This document shows, piece after piece, positions 1-9,500 of a stretch of DNA of 64,000 bases; position 1 is the first letter of the stretch, and each line of letters opens with the position of its first letter. Source of the stretch: Trachythela sp. YZ-2020 (Eukaryota > Cnidaria > Anthozoa > Malacalcyonacea > Clavulariidae); contig JADLSH010000114.1 in NCBI GenBank assembly GCA_016169945.1, positions 62,001-126,000 on the forward strand, in the 5' to 3' direction. The translations under genes and the position numbers were made by a program. Below the pieces are notes generated by a model. That model was given only the letters and a program-made list of their open reading frames with translations, did no database searches and was not told the DNA's origin.

Positions 1-106
1 GGACCGCGTGAAGGACTGGGATTTAGGCTTCACTTTTTTCCGCCTGAATGATTGAATGTTATCGTTCCAGATATTAGAAATTTATGGAGTTCACTGACAT
101 TACCTC

Positions 107-292
107 AGAATCCGTGTTTCCACTATTTTTTGGCAGACTCCGTGTTTTCCAAATTTTCATACTCCGTCTTTTCCATATTTTTGGCAGACTCCGTGTTTTC
201 CAATATTATGACATCAGACTCCGTGTTTTCCAATATTATGACGTCAGACTCCGGAATTTGGACTCCGGCACTCCGACTCCGGCACTCCGACT
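107..292. repeat. Minisatellite built on a CAGACTCCGTGTTTTCC core
   Basis: A degenerate tandem repeat. The core recurs at about 134, 187 and 218 with AT-rich spacers (AATATTATGACATCA / AATATTATGACGTCA) and then degrades into short CACTCCGACTCCGG units. The ORFs across it on both strands are periodic and have no recognisable domain, so I treat them as repeat-derived. Confidence 0.8.
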
Positions 293-597
293 CACCAATG
301 CCCACTAGTACTCAGACAGTCAACACATTTTGTCACAAGATCTGTAATATTAACAATCAATTGCAACCTGTATTCAATACAACTAATTCGAATTAAATAT
401 ATTCCAGAATATACTGTGCACAAAAGCCTGTAAATATGTTGTAAAATAGGAAAATTATTTTATTAAAGCCAGACATTTATTGTTTAATATTTTAAACTGT
501 ATGAAGTGATTAACAAACCACACAGTTTCCCTCTTGCAGTCACTGGACATGTCACTAATAAACTGTTGCCTCTGGCTTATAAAATAAAATTATCAAA

Positions 598-631
598 ACA
601 ATACAATACAATACAATACAATACAATACAA
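598..631. repeat. (AATAC)n microsatellite
   Basis: About six uninterrupted copies of the pentanucleotide AATAC. Confidence 0.9.
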
Positions 632-717
632 CATGAGCAAGTGTTTCGTCAAATACAGTATCCAGACACTGACAGTGTCTGTTCTGTCAGAAAACAGACT
701 GTCTTGGAGTTTGGACT

Positions 718-767
718 GGCCATTTGTGCCAGAACAAGGCCAGCCACTGTGCTGGCACAAAATGGCC
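718..767. repeat. Hairpin, probable small foldback element
   Basis: GGCCATTTGTGCCAG at the left pairs with CTGGCACAAAATGGCC at the right around a short loop. The flanking bases also contain short inverted pieces (GACACTGACAGTGTC). No target duplication is clear. Confidence 0.5.
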
Positions 768-867
768 ATGAAAGTTGTCAAAATCAATAAATCATATACT
801 AAATAACTTACCCGCTTGATAAAGTAACATTCTGTCCGAAAGGATACTTCAGTCCCATCATTTTTGT

Positions 868-1134
868 TTATATACCAGCTGTGAAATTTTGCTTGTGAAC
901 CATCACATACAAGCTCAACATCGCAAGGTTTATTTCCTCGGCACGCTCAGAACTTGAAAATTCGCTATTGTGTCTAACACGATAATGACGATCAATGCCG
1001 CTTTCGTAAAATAAGTCTCTTGTAGCAATGCAACCTTCTCTAGGACACAAGGTCATTCCCAAAATAACTGCTTTGTGGACAGGTCTTTCAATTTCTTGCA
1101 ACATTTCACAGATTTTCTCATTTACATTCGCCAT
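868..1134 (-). CDS. Uncharacterised 88-residue ORF with GC-rich leader (possible first exon)
   Basis: The ORF begins at an ATG (1134) and ends at TAA (868-870). Its product is mixed and charged (opens MANVNEKICEMLQEIERPV), with no signal peptide or membrane segment and no family I recognise. In favour of a real gene: the DNA just upstream on the minus strand (about 1140-1230) is much more G+C- and CpG-rich than its surroundings, as in many promoters and 5' leaders, and includes a short upstream reading frame. A good splice-donor match (CGG/GTAAGT on the minus strand) lies further on near 810, beyond the stop, so the exon structure is unclear. The function is unknown. Confidence 0.35.
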   Translation of the reverse strand: MANVNEKICEMLQEIERPVHKAVILGMTLCPREGCIATRDLFYESGIDRHYRVRHNSEFSSSERAEEINLAMLSLYVMVHKQNFTAGI

Positions 1135-1230
1135 GAAATATTCATGTCGGCCATGTTACTGTCAATTTCTGCCAGGCTCGATTTTCTTCGCGTCCTCCCC
1201 AAGCACCCCCGCGCGCTCGCTCAACAACAT

Positions 1231-1468
1231 GGACCGGTTGTTCAAAAGCCGGTTAACGCTAACCCCGGGTTAAATTTTAATCTGCTGTTCTGGTTTGTAT
1301 ACTTCTACATGTTTGTTTATTTCAAAACTTTGTAAACAAAAACTTCTATCGCCCAGTACAAGGTTGATAGAAAAAGGTATTCATGTTAATATAACCGATG
1401 CCGGGAAACTTGTATGAAAGTTACCACTAACCCAGGGTTAAGTTAACCGGCTTTTGAACAACCGGCCC
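1231..1468 (+). mobile_element. MITE, family A (GGGCCGGTTGTTCAAAAGCCG termini)
   Basis: A foldback element of about 238 bp. The left end reads GGACCGGTTGTTCAAAAGCC and the right end is its inverse, followed inward on both sides by a CCCGGGTTAA-like inverted block. A second copy lies in opposite orientation at 63127-63364. It abuts a second, longer element (1472-2590) that shares the first 13 terminal bases. Confidence 0.8.
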
Positions 1469-1471
1469 CTG

Positions 1472-2590
1472 GGGCCGGTTGTTCGTAAGGCGTTTAAGTC
1501 CTTAACCACCGTTTAACTCGCTATCCACCGTATAAAATTTAAATGCTTGAAAAATAAGTCTCTATCCGGCGGTTAAATTCGAAGTTCAGACAAGAAGAAC
1601 AATGAATGTTTCGCATGAAAGAGGGGTCAGATTGTAATAAAAATGCAAAATCCCTGTTGGGGAGTCCCTTTTCTATATCGAATAAACATAAAAACTCACT
1701 TTTGACTTCTCTTGAGTCCTCATGGTCTTAAAATTCACGGATCGAAGGTAACTATAGCAATGCAATGTCTTTGTTGTAATGTATTTTATTTCCGTGCCGG
1801 TGTCAGTCGGTTACGAGTTTAGCCGTATTCTGGCTTTTTTCTCCTTTCCTTTTGAAAATAAGCAGTACGTAAAATTCCAACTTTTAGTTATTAAAACAAA
1901 CAACGAACTAGTGTATATAAAAGACACAACTTTGCCTTTGGAAAGCCAAACAAGTATACAAAAATAAACAGACAACGCGACGCCGAAAGACGAAAAATCT
2001 TTGTTCGCTTGCTTAATGGCTTTCAAGCCAATCAAAACTTGCGAGAAAATGTTCTTAAAACTATTCAGAGTCAGTGCAAGGTCTGAAGGTCAAGGAACAA
2101 AATATTCAGTCACAGTTTCTGAATCAACGTAAACAAGACAACGCAACTCACAGTAACTTTTGCTATTGCATTCGCATAAAGCCAAAGGTTTTTGAAGCGA
2201 AATGCAGAAAAGTGGATACGAAACTCCCGTACTGCAACGACTGAATGACAAAATTCCAACCAACAGGCAACAGCAAAAATCTCTACTACATGTTTAATAG
2301 TTTAAAGCTTGGTGGATTTCACAAGTTGAATAAATCTATAAATAATACAAATTAAGTTGAAATGTTCAAAAATGCCTAGCAACAGATGATGTAGAGGTAA
2401 GAAGTTTCAGGAAAATCCGGTTTTTCCCGGTTAGTTTTAAGGTTATCCGACGGTTAGTTAAACGCGACGCTAAACGGGCTTTGTGCAACACAATTTTATC
2501 CACCGTTTAACTATACGCTTGTTAAGAAATTTATACGCCGGATAGCGGCTAAACGCCGTTTAAGCTAAACGGCGTACGAACAACCGGCCC
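1472..2590 (+). mobile_element. TIR element, family B (GGGCCGGTTGTTCGTA termini), 1.1 kb
   Basis: The left terminus GGGCCGGTTGTTCGTAAGGC matches the inverted right terminus (ACGAACAACCGGCCC, ending at 2590). Subterminal repeats related to GGCGTTTAA / CCACCGTTTAA occur at both ends. CTG lies immediately outside each end (1469-1471 and 2591-2593), suggesting a 3-bp target duplication. The interior has no long ORF, so it is non-autonomous. The transposase source is unknown. Confidence 0.75.
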
Positions 2591-2593
2591 CTG

Positions 2594-3480
2594 ATCTCTA
2601 TTTATTTTTTCTCTCTTTCGAGCCTGGGTACGAGGCTGGAATGCGTGTGCGTAATTGTACATATTGGATTACATAATTATATTAAATACTTCGATTTGTT
2701 TGTTTCATATTTGCTTGAACGTAAAAGAAGGATTTGCAAAAGAATAGGCTGTTGGAAAGCTCAGGATAACTTTGATATTAAAAGCAGACGTGTTGTGGTA
2801 TGTGATGACCTTTTGCTATATACATTTTCAATAATTTAGTAATAATATACATCATATTGATCGCACACTCTTGTCAATTTCGCAGATTCAATTAATTGAT
2901 ATATGTATAAAAGAGCTGACCATTGTTTGTGGTTGTTAATTAGAAAATCAAGTTATTTAGTCAGCGATGCGTCTACTACAATAGCTAGCTTCATTAACAT
3001 ATCAATCAAATTCATTGGGCCTTTTCTCTGTTGTGATTAGAAATCTTTTAGTCATTTTATGAAGCAATTAATTTGTTACTATGAACCTGATTGCTTTGAC
3101 TATTTTGTATCAGGTAATTAGCATAATTTTATTTTACTGCCCTCAAACCCCCCTATGTCTGGTTGCAATTAAGGGCACAATGGCAATCTTCATGGTGAGA
3201 TTCAAAAATTATATACACTGAGTGTCATTACATTAGTCAACCTAAGGTGGATTCATTAGTCCAGTCACTCAGAATGCTAGTCACAAGGCAAAGCAAGTCA
3301 TGTCGGTATCTGATTAGTCAAGTGAAGTCATTGCATAGCTCCATTTGAGTCAAGTCATGTTTTTGGACAACGTAAGATATTGCTTTGAGACTGCAGGCAG
3401 GCCTGATTAAAGACCCAGGAGTGGCGCCAGGAATTCTCTGACAACTATTAGGGCTAAGTTCTTGTATCCACTAAAACATT
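2594..3480. other. No gene recognised
   Basis: AT-rich sequence. One short ORF (2645-2839) lacks domain features. Several GTCA-containing words (AGTCAAGTCA, AGTCACAAGG) around 3220-3360 look like a decayed simple repeat. Confidence 0.4.
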
Positions 3481-3482
3481 TG

Positions 3483-3607
3483 GGCTCTTTCTCGATATAT
3501 GAGCAATCGAAATAGGTGTTAGGGATTATCAGGGTTAGGGTTAGGTTGGGAGTTATATTGGGGTTAGGTTATATTGGGGTTAGTTTCTCATATATCGAGA
3601 AAGCGCC
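3483..3607. mobile_element. Foldback element containing telomere-like GGGTTA repeats
   Basis: The 21-base arms (left GGCTCTTTCTCGATATATGAG, right its inverse at 3587-3607) enclose about 80 bases of degenerate GGGTTA/GGTTATATT repeats, with TTAGGG-type units at 3519-3545 and more at 3560-3582. Confidence 0.7.
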
Positions 3608-3695
3608 AACATTTGACTGTTCTGTTGTTCAACCTGGGGGATCTCTGAAACAGCATTTCCTGTATTTTGACAGTATAGGATTGTCACACTCATTA

Positions 3696-4445
3696 TAGAC
3701 TTACTCCAAGTCTGTCTCTCAAAGGGGTTTTTATTGGGGAGTCATAAAGGATTGGGATTTAAAGGATTGGAGAGTTATAAAAGGCACACAAAGTTATAAA
3801 GGGTGCACGAAAATGCGGGCGGGAGGAAATTAAGGCGGGCAGGCGGTAGGCGAGAAAATTGGGAGAGGAGAGACAGACTTGTTTCCCCTGCAGCGTGCCA
3901 AATTTACCGGTTGATTTTTCCACCGGAGGCAGGCCAGTAACCCGCTGCTTATTCGGAAATAGATTATTAATAAATATAAACTGTCATCAGTAGCTTCGGT
4001 AGTGAGAAAATAATCACATCTGGTGGCGAACTGAAAGTGTTTGTTTTCGTCTGAGGCTTAGAATGAGATCTATAAAGGATGCTATTGTGTATGGAGCGAC
4101 AAAATGCGTCTGCAAAACTACAAAAGACCAGCAAAGGCAAGTGGCAGAAACATATAATTCTGAACGAGATGTTTTCATGTCTGCGCCAATGGATTCTGGT
4201 GTTGAATATCAGCACTGCAAGGCACAAACTTGTCAGTCCACTTTCGCGCCGAATTTATAATCGGATTCAAATTCCTGCAAGGGAAAATTCCTGCAAGTCT
4301 GTCTCTCCTCTCCCAATTTTCTCACCTCCCGCCTGCCCGCTGCCCGCCTTAATTTCTCGCCCGCATTTTAGTGCACCCTTTATAACTCCCCAATCCTTAC
4401 TCCCCAATAAGTTTCCCTTTAAGAGACAGACTTGGAGCAAGTCTA
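3696..4445. mobile_element. Long-TIR element with 9-bp target duplication
   Basis: Inverted arms of about 180 bases run from TAGACTTACTCCAAGTCTG (left) to CAGACTTGGAGCAAGTCTA (right). Both include G/C-rich blocks such as GGCGGGCAGGCGG and the inverse GCCTGCCCGCTGCCCGCC. CACTCATTA occurs directly outside each end (3687-3695 and 4446-4454), a perfect 9-bp target duplication. Size, long TIRs and duplication length fit a non-autonomous MULE-like element (inference). The ORFs inside and across the right arm show no transposase motif. Confidence 0.8.
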
Positions 4446-4459
4446 CACTCATTACAAAA

Positions 4460-5008
4460 CATAGTTTCTCTCCCAACAAATGTGAATTTTTCCCCAATAG
4501 GCGAGAGGGATGCAGTTCCCAGCATAGGCGGCGGAAGATTTGTTTGGTTGGGGGGCTAGACGAACTAATGAAATATATTGTGCTGGATTATACTTCATGT
4601 TACTGGAACACATAATAGTTTGAGTTAAATAATTAGATGATGTTAGGGTTAGGCTTTGGCCTGCGTGAAGTAGTAACTGAATTTATAGTCCTGGAATTTA
4701 CCATTATTTAATTTATCCTTAAAGCTAATATTTGAAGAAAATATATAAACTAGAGAGAAATCGCATTCAGGATTATGTATCAATGTCATTGCAAGTCATT
4801 CTATATTTATCCTTCGTTTACTCCACATAATTATTCACGGTTTGCGTCTGTGTAGTGGGCTATTTTGACATTCAATTTAATATTTAAACTCAGTGTAAAA
4901 AAAAAGAAAGTGGCCAGTTTGGCATTTGCTTTTGTAGTCTTGTTAACAAAATGGTTAATATAAGCTATCGCGATCGATGCAACGCCAAATTAAAAACGTA
5001 CACGAATA
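4460..5008. other. No gene recognised
   Basis: AT-rich intergenic DNA without ORFs, inverted repeats or tandem repeats that I can support. Confidence 0.4.
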
Positions 5009-5011
5009 TTA

Positions 5012-5137
5012 AAGGCTTATTGACCGAGCGTGAGGTCTGTACTGTGAAATATCAGACCGAGGTTTTTTAGTATGCAAAAAACAGAGGTCTGATATTTCAC
5101 AGTACAGACCGAACAAGCGAGGTCAATAATCGGTTTA
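5012..5137. mobile_element. Palindromic foldback element, family C copy 1
   Basis: Arms containing GAGGTCTGTACTGTGAAATA and its inverse flank a short centre rich in A/T. A related palindrome with the same order of motifs (GAGGTCTTTACGGTAAAATA and inverse) lies at 61423-61552. Both copies are followed by sequence containing GACCGC, CCAATCA and GCCATATAATAA, so the full element probably extends to about 5415. Confidence 0.65.
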
Positions 5138-5429
5138 TTATATGGCTGAACTGAGTCTGTGAGCATATGCTTTTCGCGCAAATTAAATCGGCTATCGTCA
5201 GTTTCACTGGGTAACAATATACGATAGGCATGCATGCTCAATGACATTTGGTTAATGACACACAAGTTCGCAAGGGTGAAATATCTAAGAAAACCATTAT
5301 GCACAAGACGGGACACCCGTACAGATACTGAAAATACGGACCACGGTCCGGATATGGGTTTTTACGGACCGCTTGTCAACCAATCAGAATAGAGAATTTT
5401 GAAAAGCCATATAATAAGACATTTTATGC

Positions 5430-5880
5430 ATTTCTTGACAGTTTGTCTGAGAAAATGTTTTTTACGACCAACCACAAACGGCAAAATTGAGTCAAATAGT
5501 ACCTTCAAACAAAAACTGCCTGATAGTGATATATTCGGTTCCAGATGAAAAATATTAGTATAAACTAAGCCAACTTGACGGCCAATGACAACAGAGTAGC
5601 TTGACGAAAACCTTCGCTTTTATGCCGAATTCGGAGTAAAAGTGAAGCCGAACAACGGCAAATCAATCTGTTTATCATTGTGGACTATTTTGAACATTTT
5701 TGAACAGTTTTTGTGCCTTTTCATCCGTAATTTTTGTTGAGTTGCACGTTTTTCGCTCCTTTGCCCGCCAGAATTCAAGCTTGTAGTTGTTGCCAAGCAA
5801 TGAAAACATTGAAAAGCTTGCGAGTGACGTCACTGATTACATGTTAAGACTTTACTGTGCTTATATCTTCTTCTTATGTT
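5430..5880. other. No gene recognised
   Basis: Noncoding in all frames beyond short ORFs. No repeat structure is clear. Confidence 0.35.
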
Positions 5881-5885
5881 ATAAA

Positions 5886-5983
5886 GGAAATAGAAAACGA
5901 GTCGCGTGCTTCTCTCGTGTTTCCCAACATTCCCCTCGTGCATTATAACACCATAAATGCACGCGACTCTTTTTCTATTCCTT
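5886..5983. repeat. Inverted repeat (foldback)
   Basis: AGGAAATAGAAAACGAGTCG at the left is mirrored by CGACTCTTTTTCTATTCCT at the right, followed by further imperfect pairing (CGTGC / GCACG) around a 50-base centre. Confidence 0.6.
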
Positions 5984-6065
5984 AATTATTTACCCATGCA
6001 TGCATACCTTCTACTGGCATCACTCCACTATATATCACACGAATTTGCGGTTAAAGCTCAGCAAC

Positions 6066-6142
6066 TGGACTCTGTAGCTCAGTTGGTTAGAGCGTTGCAC
6101 CGGAATCGTAGGGCCGCAGGTTCGATTTCTGCCAGAGGGCCT
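6066..6142 (+). repeat. tRNA-derived SINE head, copy a (diverged)
   Basis: Contains an A-box-like TAGCTCAGTTGGTTAGAGCG and B-box-like GGTTCGATTTC at tRNA spacing. The acceptor arms do not pair properly, and a non-tRNA tail containing GGTTAGGTCTAA follows. This is a tRNA-derived SINE, not a functional tRNA gene. It is the most diverged of the five copies here and the only one outside intron 1 of the DHRS1-like gene. Confidence 0.7.
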
Positions 6143-6476
6143 AAAGTTGGTTAGGTCTAAAAATGTATTTAAATTTTCATTCTACTTTTCCTTCTACAAA
6201 ATACCTTCTACTATTAGTTCTATCGAACGAGATGCCCAAAAAATCTGGACTGTATAATAGAGGATCTGTTTACGCAAAAACTTAAAAGTCACTAAGTGGC
6301 AAACACTAGGCGCGTTTTCATATTCTTCAAACCAACGAGGCGTGTAGCAAAATGCGCATCTTGACGAGTTAAGCGTATGCGATATCCCCGATATTACATC
6401 TCTAACGAAGTCAGTGTATCAAAGTTGTAATTGATGAAGTTCAATTTCATATAATTCAAGGATCTAAGTAATAGAA

Positions 6477-6597
6477 ATGAGTAATACTGAAGCAAGTATG
6501 GCTGGAAAAGTTTGTCTTGTTACTGGAGCATCTCGTGGTATTGGAAAGGGTATTGCGGCAATGTTATCAAAAGCTGGAGCAACAGTCTACGTTACAG
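6477..6597 (+). CDS. DHRS1: DHRS1-like exon 1
   Basis: Encodes the start and the glycine-rich cofactor motif TGASRGIG. The ATG in AGAAATGAG is chosen because the frame runs straight into the Rossmann fold; a second in-frame ATG (codon 8) is possible. It ends in phase 1 at ACAG/GTACTG. Confidence 0.93.
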
Positions 6598-9500
6598 GTA
6601 CTGTAGCGCCTATAGACCATATTAATTACAGGGTCTTAGCTAGGATTTTAGATTTTGGACGTGTTTCTAAATTTCCAGACCGTGTACCTGCCAATTTCCC
6701 AGATTAGCCAAAGCAGTACGGTTCCACTTATGCTCGCCAACAATAGACTATATAGTTGAAGAGTTTTTGTAGATGGAAATTATCGAGTGTAAATTCTATA
6801 CGTTTATTAGACCTAACCAGGAACAGCTGCGAAAAATGCAACTATAGGTCCCTGGCAGGAATTGACCCTGCGATTCCGGTGCAGCGCTCTAACCAACTGA
6901 GCTACAGAGTCCAGCTGTCGAGCTCTAACCACAAGTTCATGTATATATATGATGGTAATGCCATGTTAGGTAATGGGTAAATATTAAATTTTGTTGGTAT
7001 CTCACTCGATTGAATAATAGTTGAAGGGTTTTTGTAGATGGAAATTATCGAGTGTAAATTCTATACGTTTATTAGACCTAACCAGGAACAGCTGCGAAAA
7101 ATGCAACTATAAGTTCCTGGCAGGAATTGAAGCTGCGGCCCTGCGATTCCGGTGCAGCGCTCTAACCAACTGAGCTACAGAGTCCAGCTGCGAATCGCAG
7201 GGCCGCAGGTTCAATTCCTGCCAGGGACCTATAGTTGCATTTTTCGCAGCTGTTCCTGGTTAGGTCTAATAAACGTATAGAATTTACACTCGATAATTTC
7301 CATCTAAAAAAACCCTTCAACTATTATTCAATCGAGTGAGATGCCAACAAAATTTAATATTTACCCATAACCTAACATGGCATTACCATCATATATATAC
7401 ATGAACTTGTGGTTAGAGCTCGACAGCTGGACTCTGTTGCTCAGTTGGTTAGAACGCTGCACTGGAATCACAGGGCCGCAGATTCAATTCCTGCCAGGGA
7501 CCTATAGTTGCATTTTGCGCAGCTGTTCCTGGTTAGGTCTAATAAACGGTCTAATCAAGCCGCGTTCGCCACATTTTGCCGTGTTTTTCAACATGGCCTT
7601 TCGGCTAAGAGCCTGTTCCTATATATACATGTAATTCTTACTAAACCTATTCATAGTGTCGACTGCAGAGATTTATACAAGCACTTTTCTACTGCTGGTA
7701 AACTGTAGTACAAGTAAATACTCAATTTTTAATTAAATTTTGTAATTCAATCTTTCCTATTTTTTCCACAACATATCCGAAACATTTTGTGGCAAATGTG
7801 AATATTTATTTGTGAAAGAAAGAAAATATTCAATTCTGAGTATGTTCAGCCACTTTTATATGCACGTTACTTTCTCCTTTAAGCCATTTTTCGGGAAACT
7901 TGAATAGAGATTTGAATATTAGTAGACTAATATTAGACTAAAGATCTTGTATAAATCCCTGGACTGCGCATATAATTGGCGCGTTCTGCGTCGAGATAAA
8001 ATTTACCAGAACCTTGGTTCGATAATTATCGGTTAGGATATTCAGAAATTGATTTTTCAGCAAGTGAATCGACTCTATTTGGACGAATCAAAATGGTATT
8101 TATATACTGCTGAGGAGAACAAACAATAAATTTTGACTATTTGTTTTATTTAATTTATTATTTAGGGCGTTCAGTGAACAAGGAATTCCAAGATGAGGTA
8201 TTAATAAAACTACTATCAATATATATACGTATAAAAAATTTTTTTTCTTCAATTCTTTGAAACAAGTACCGTTTAAAACATTTCCATTTTGTAAGATACA
8301 GTCATAATGTAATGTCTTTTAAAAGCTTTACATGCATCAAAGTGAAATTGGTCAAAGTTGCAATGATTTTATCAAAACATGAAAATTTTTCGATAAACGA
8401 TTTCTTTAGCCTTTCAAAGTCAGTTTGCTTTTGGCAATAATTAAAGTGTGAAAAACGTAGTAACAAAATTGTCTGATACTTGATTCTGGAATAACGTTAT
8501 CAAATTGAATTAAATATTATATGTTTAAGAACGCTGTCGCTATAAGACATGCAGAGGTTTCGAATTTTGATATCTACGTGGATAAAATTATATTTTTTTG
8601 CTGATTCAGTTCAGGAAAAAGATAACTGATAGATATAAAATCAACAACTGCATGTCAACCGCAAAATTTCAAAACTTTTCTTGAAATTTGTAAAGCTGTC
8701 ATGATTACATTGCTCATATTTCTCCTTTTTTCCTGCAATTATTGAAAATTTGCATATTATTTGTTGTTGTTGTTGTCATGACAACATATTATTAGCATAA
8801 CTATCACTAACCCCAACTATGATTTTTGATATGTGTAATGTTAAGGTCATTCTAATAAGAAATTTAGTATATCTTTGCATAGTAAAAAACCACATCTTGA
8901 GCAACTTTTTCAATGTCAAAGTTTCCGGATATGATGTCATTGAATGAATTTTAGCAACAAAAAGCGTCTACAATTAAAAAGTCGATTAAGATGAGGTGTT
9001 TTCCAATAAAGATACGTTACATTTCTTCTTAGAATGATCGAAACGGATTAGTTGATTTTTAAGAAATTAACAATATGGTCTTCTTTTAATAGATCGGTGC
9101 ATATGGTGGCCAATGTATCGTTGCCCAATGTGATCATAGTGATGATGAGCAAGTCAAAAACGTTTTTGAAAGGATTAAACAAGAACAGGATGGCAAGCTA
9201 GATATTCTTGTAAACAACGCTTATGGAGGTGTGGCGGTAAGCTTTCAGACCTTAGCTTCAGAGATTACCTTCAGAGCTGTCCTGTCATCGTTTTGGTGTT
9301 GAATGTCCTCCTTCAAAATTTAAAGTGCAGTGTTTTGGAAATGGGTCATTTTGGCAGGGTGGTCTATAGACCATTTGTAGAATTACTGAAGCGTACCATT
9401 ATACACGTACAGCATTAGCCTCGACTTCATTCTCTTAAAAACAGACAGAAACTTCTAACATTACGTAAGACTGAATAAAATTCAAATGAAATCAAAGAAT

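Larger units (their letters stand above)
6745..7548. repeat. Tandem and inverted cluster of tRNA-derived SINEs
   Basis: Two units sit head to tail on the minus strand (heads at 7187-7113 and 6913-6847, a period of about 274 bases). At 7188 the sequence flips to plus-strand units (a 3' partial head at 7191-7240 and a full head at 7428-7502). The unit is a tRNA-like head, a GGTTAGGTCTAATAAACG tail block, and a linker with CATATATATACATGAACTTG. The two halves form a palindrome of roughly 250 bases per arm within intron 1. Confidence 0.8.

Noticed and set aside
107..292. CRISPR-like array
   Set aside because: Repeats are contiguous and degenerate, spacers are not unique, and the locus is from an animal genome. 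It is a minisatellite.
1028..1335. Plus-strand ORFs of 81 and 86 codons
   Set aside because: Shadow of the minus-strand ORF and of MITE family A. The same reading occurs in the MITE copy at 63.2 kb.
4079..4615. 178-codon plus-strand ORF
   Set aside because: It crosses the right arm of the 9-bp-duplication TIR element and ends outside it. Composition follows the repeat and no domain is visible.
6066..7502. tRNA genes
   Set aside because: A and B boxes are present, but the acceptor stem does not pair correctly and every copy continues into the same non-tRNA tail. Tandem and inverted copies indicate SINEs.
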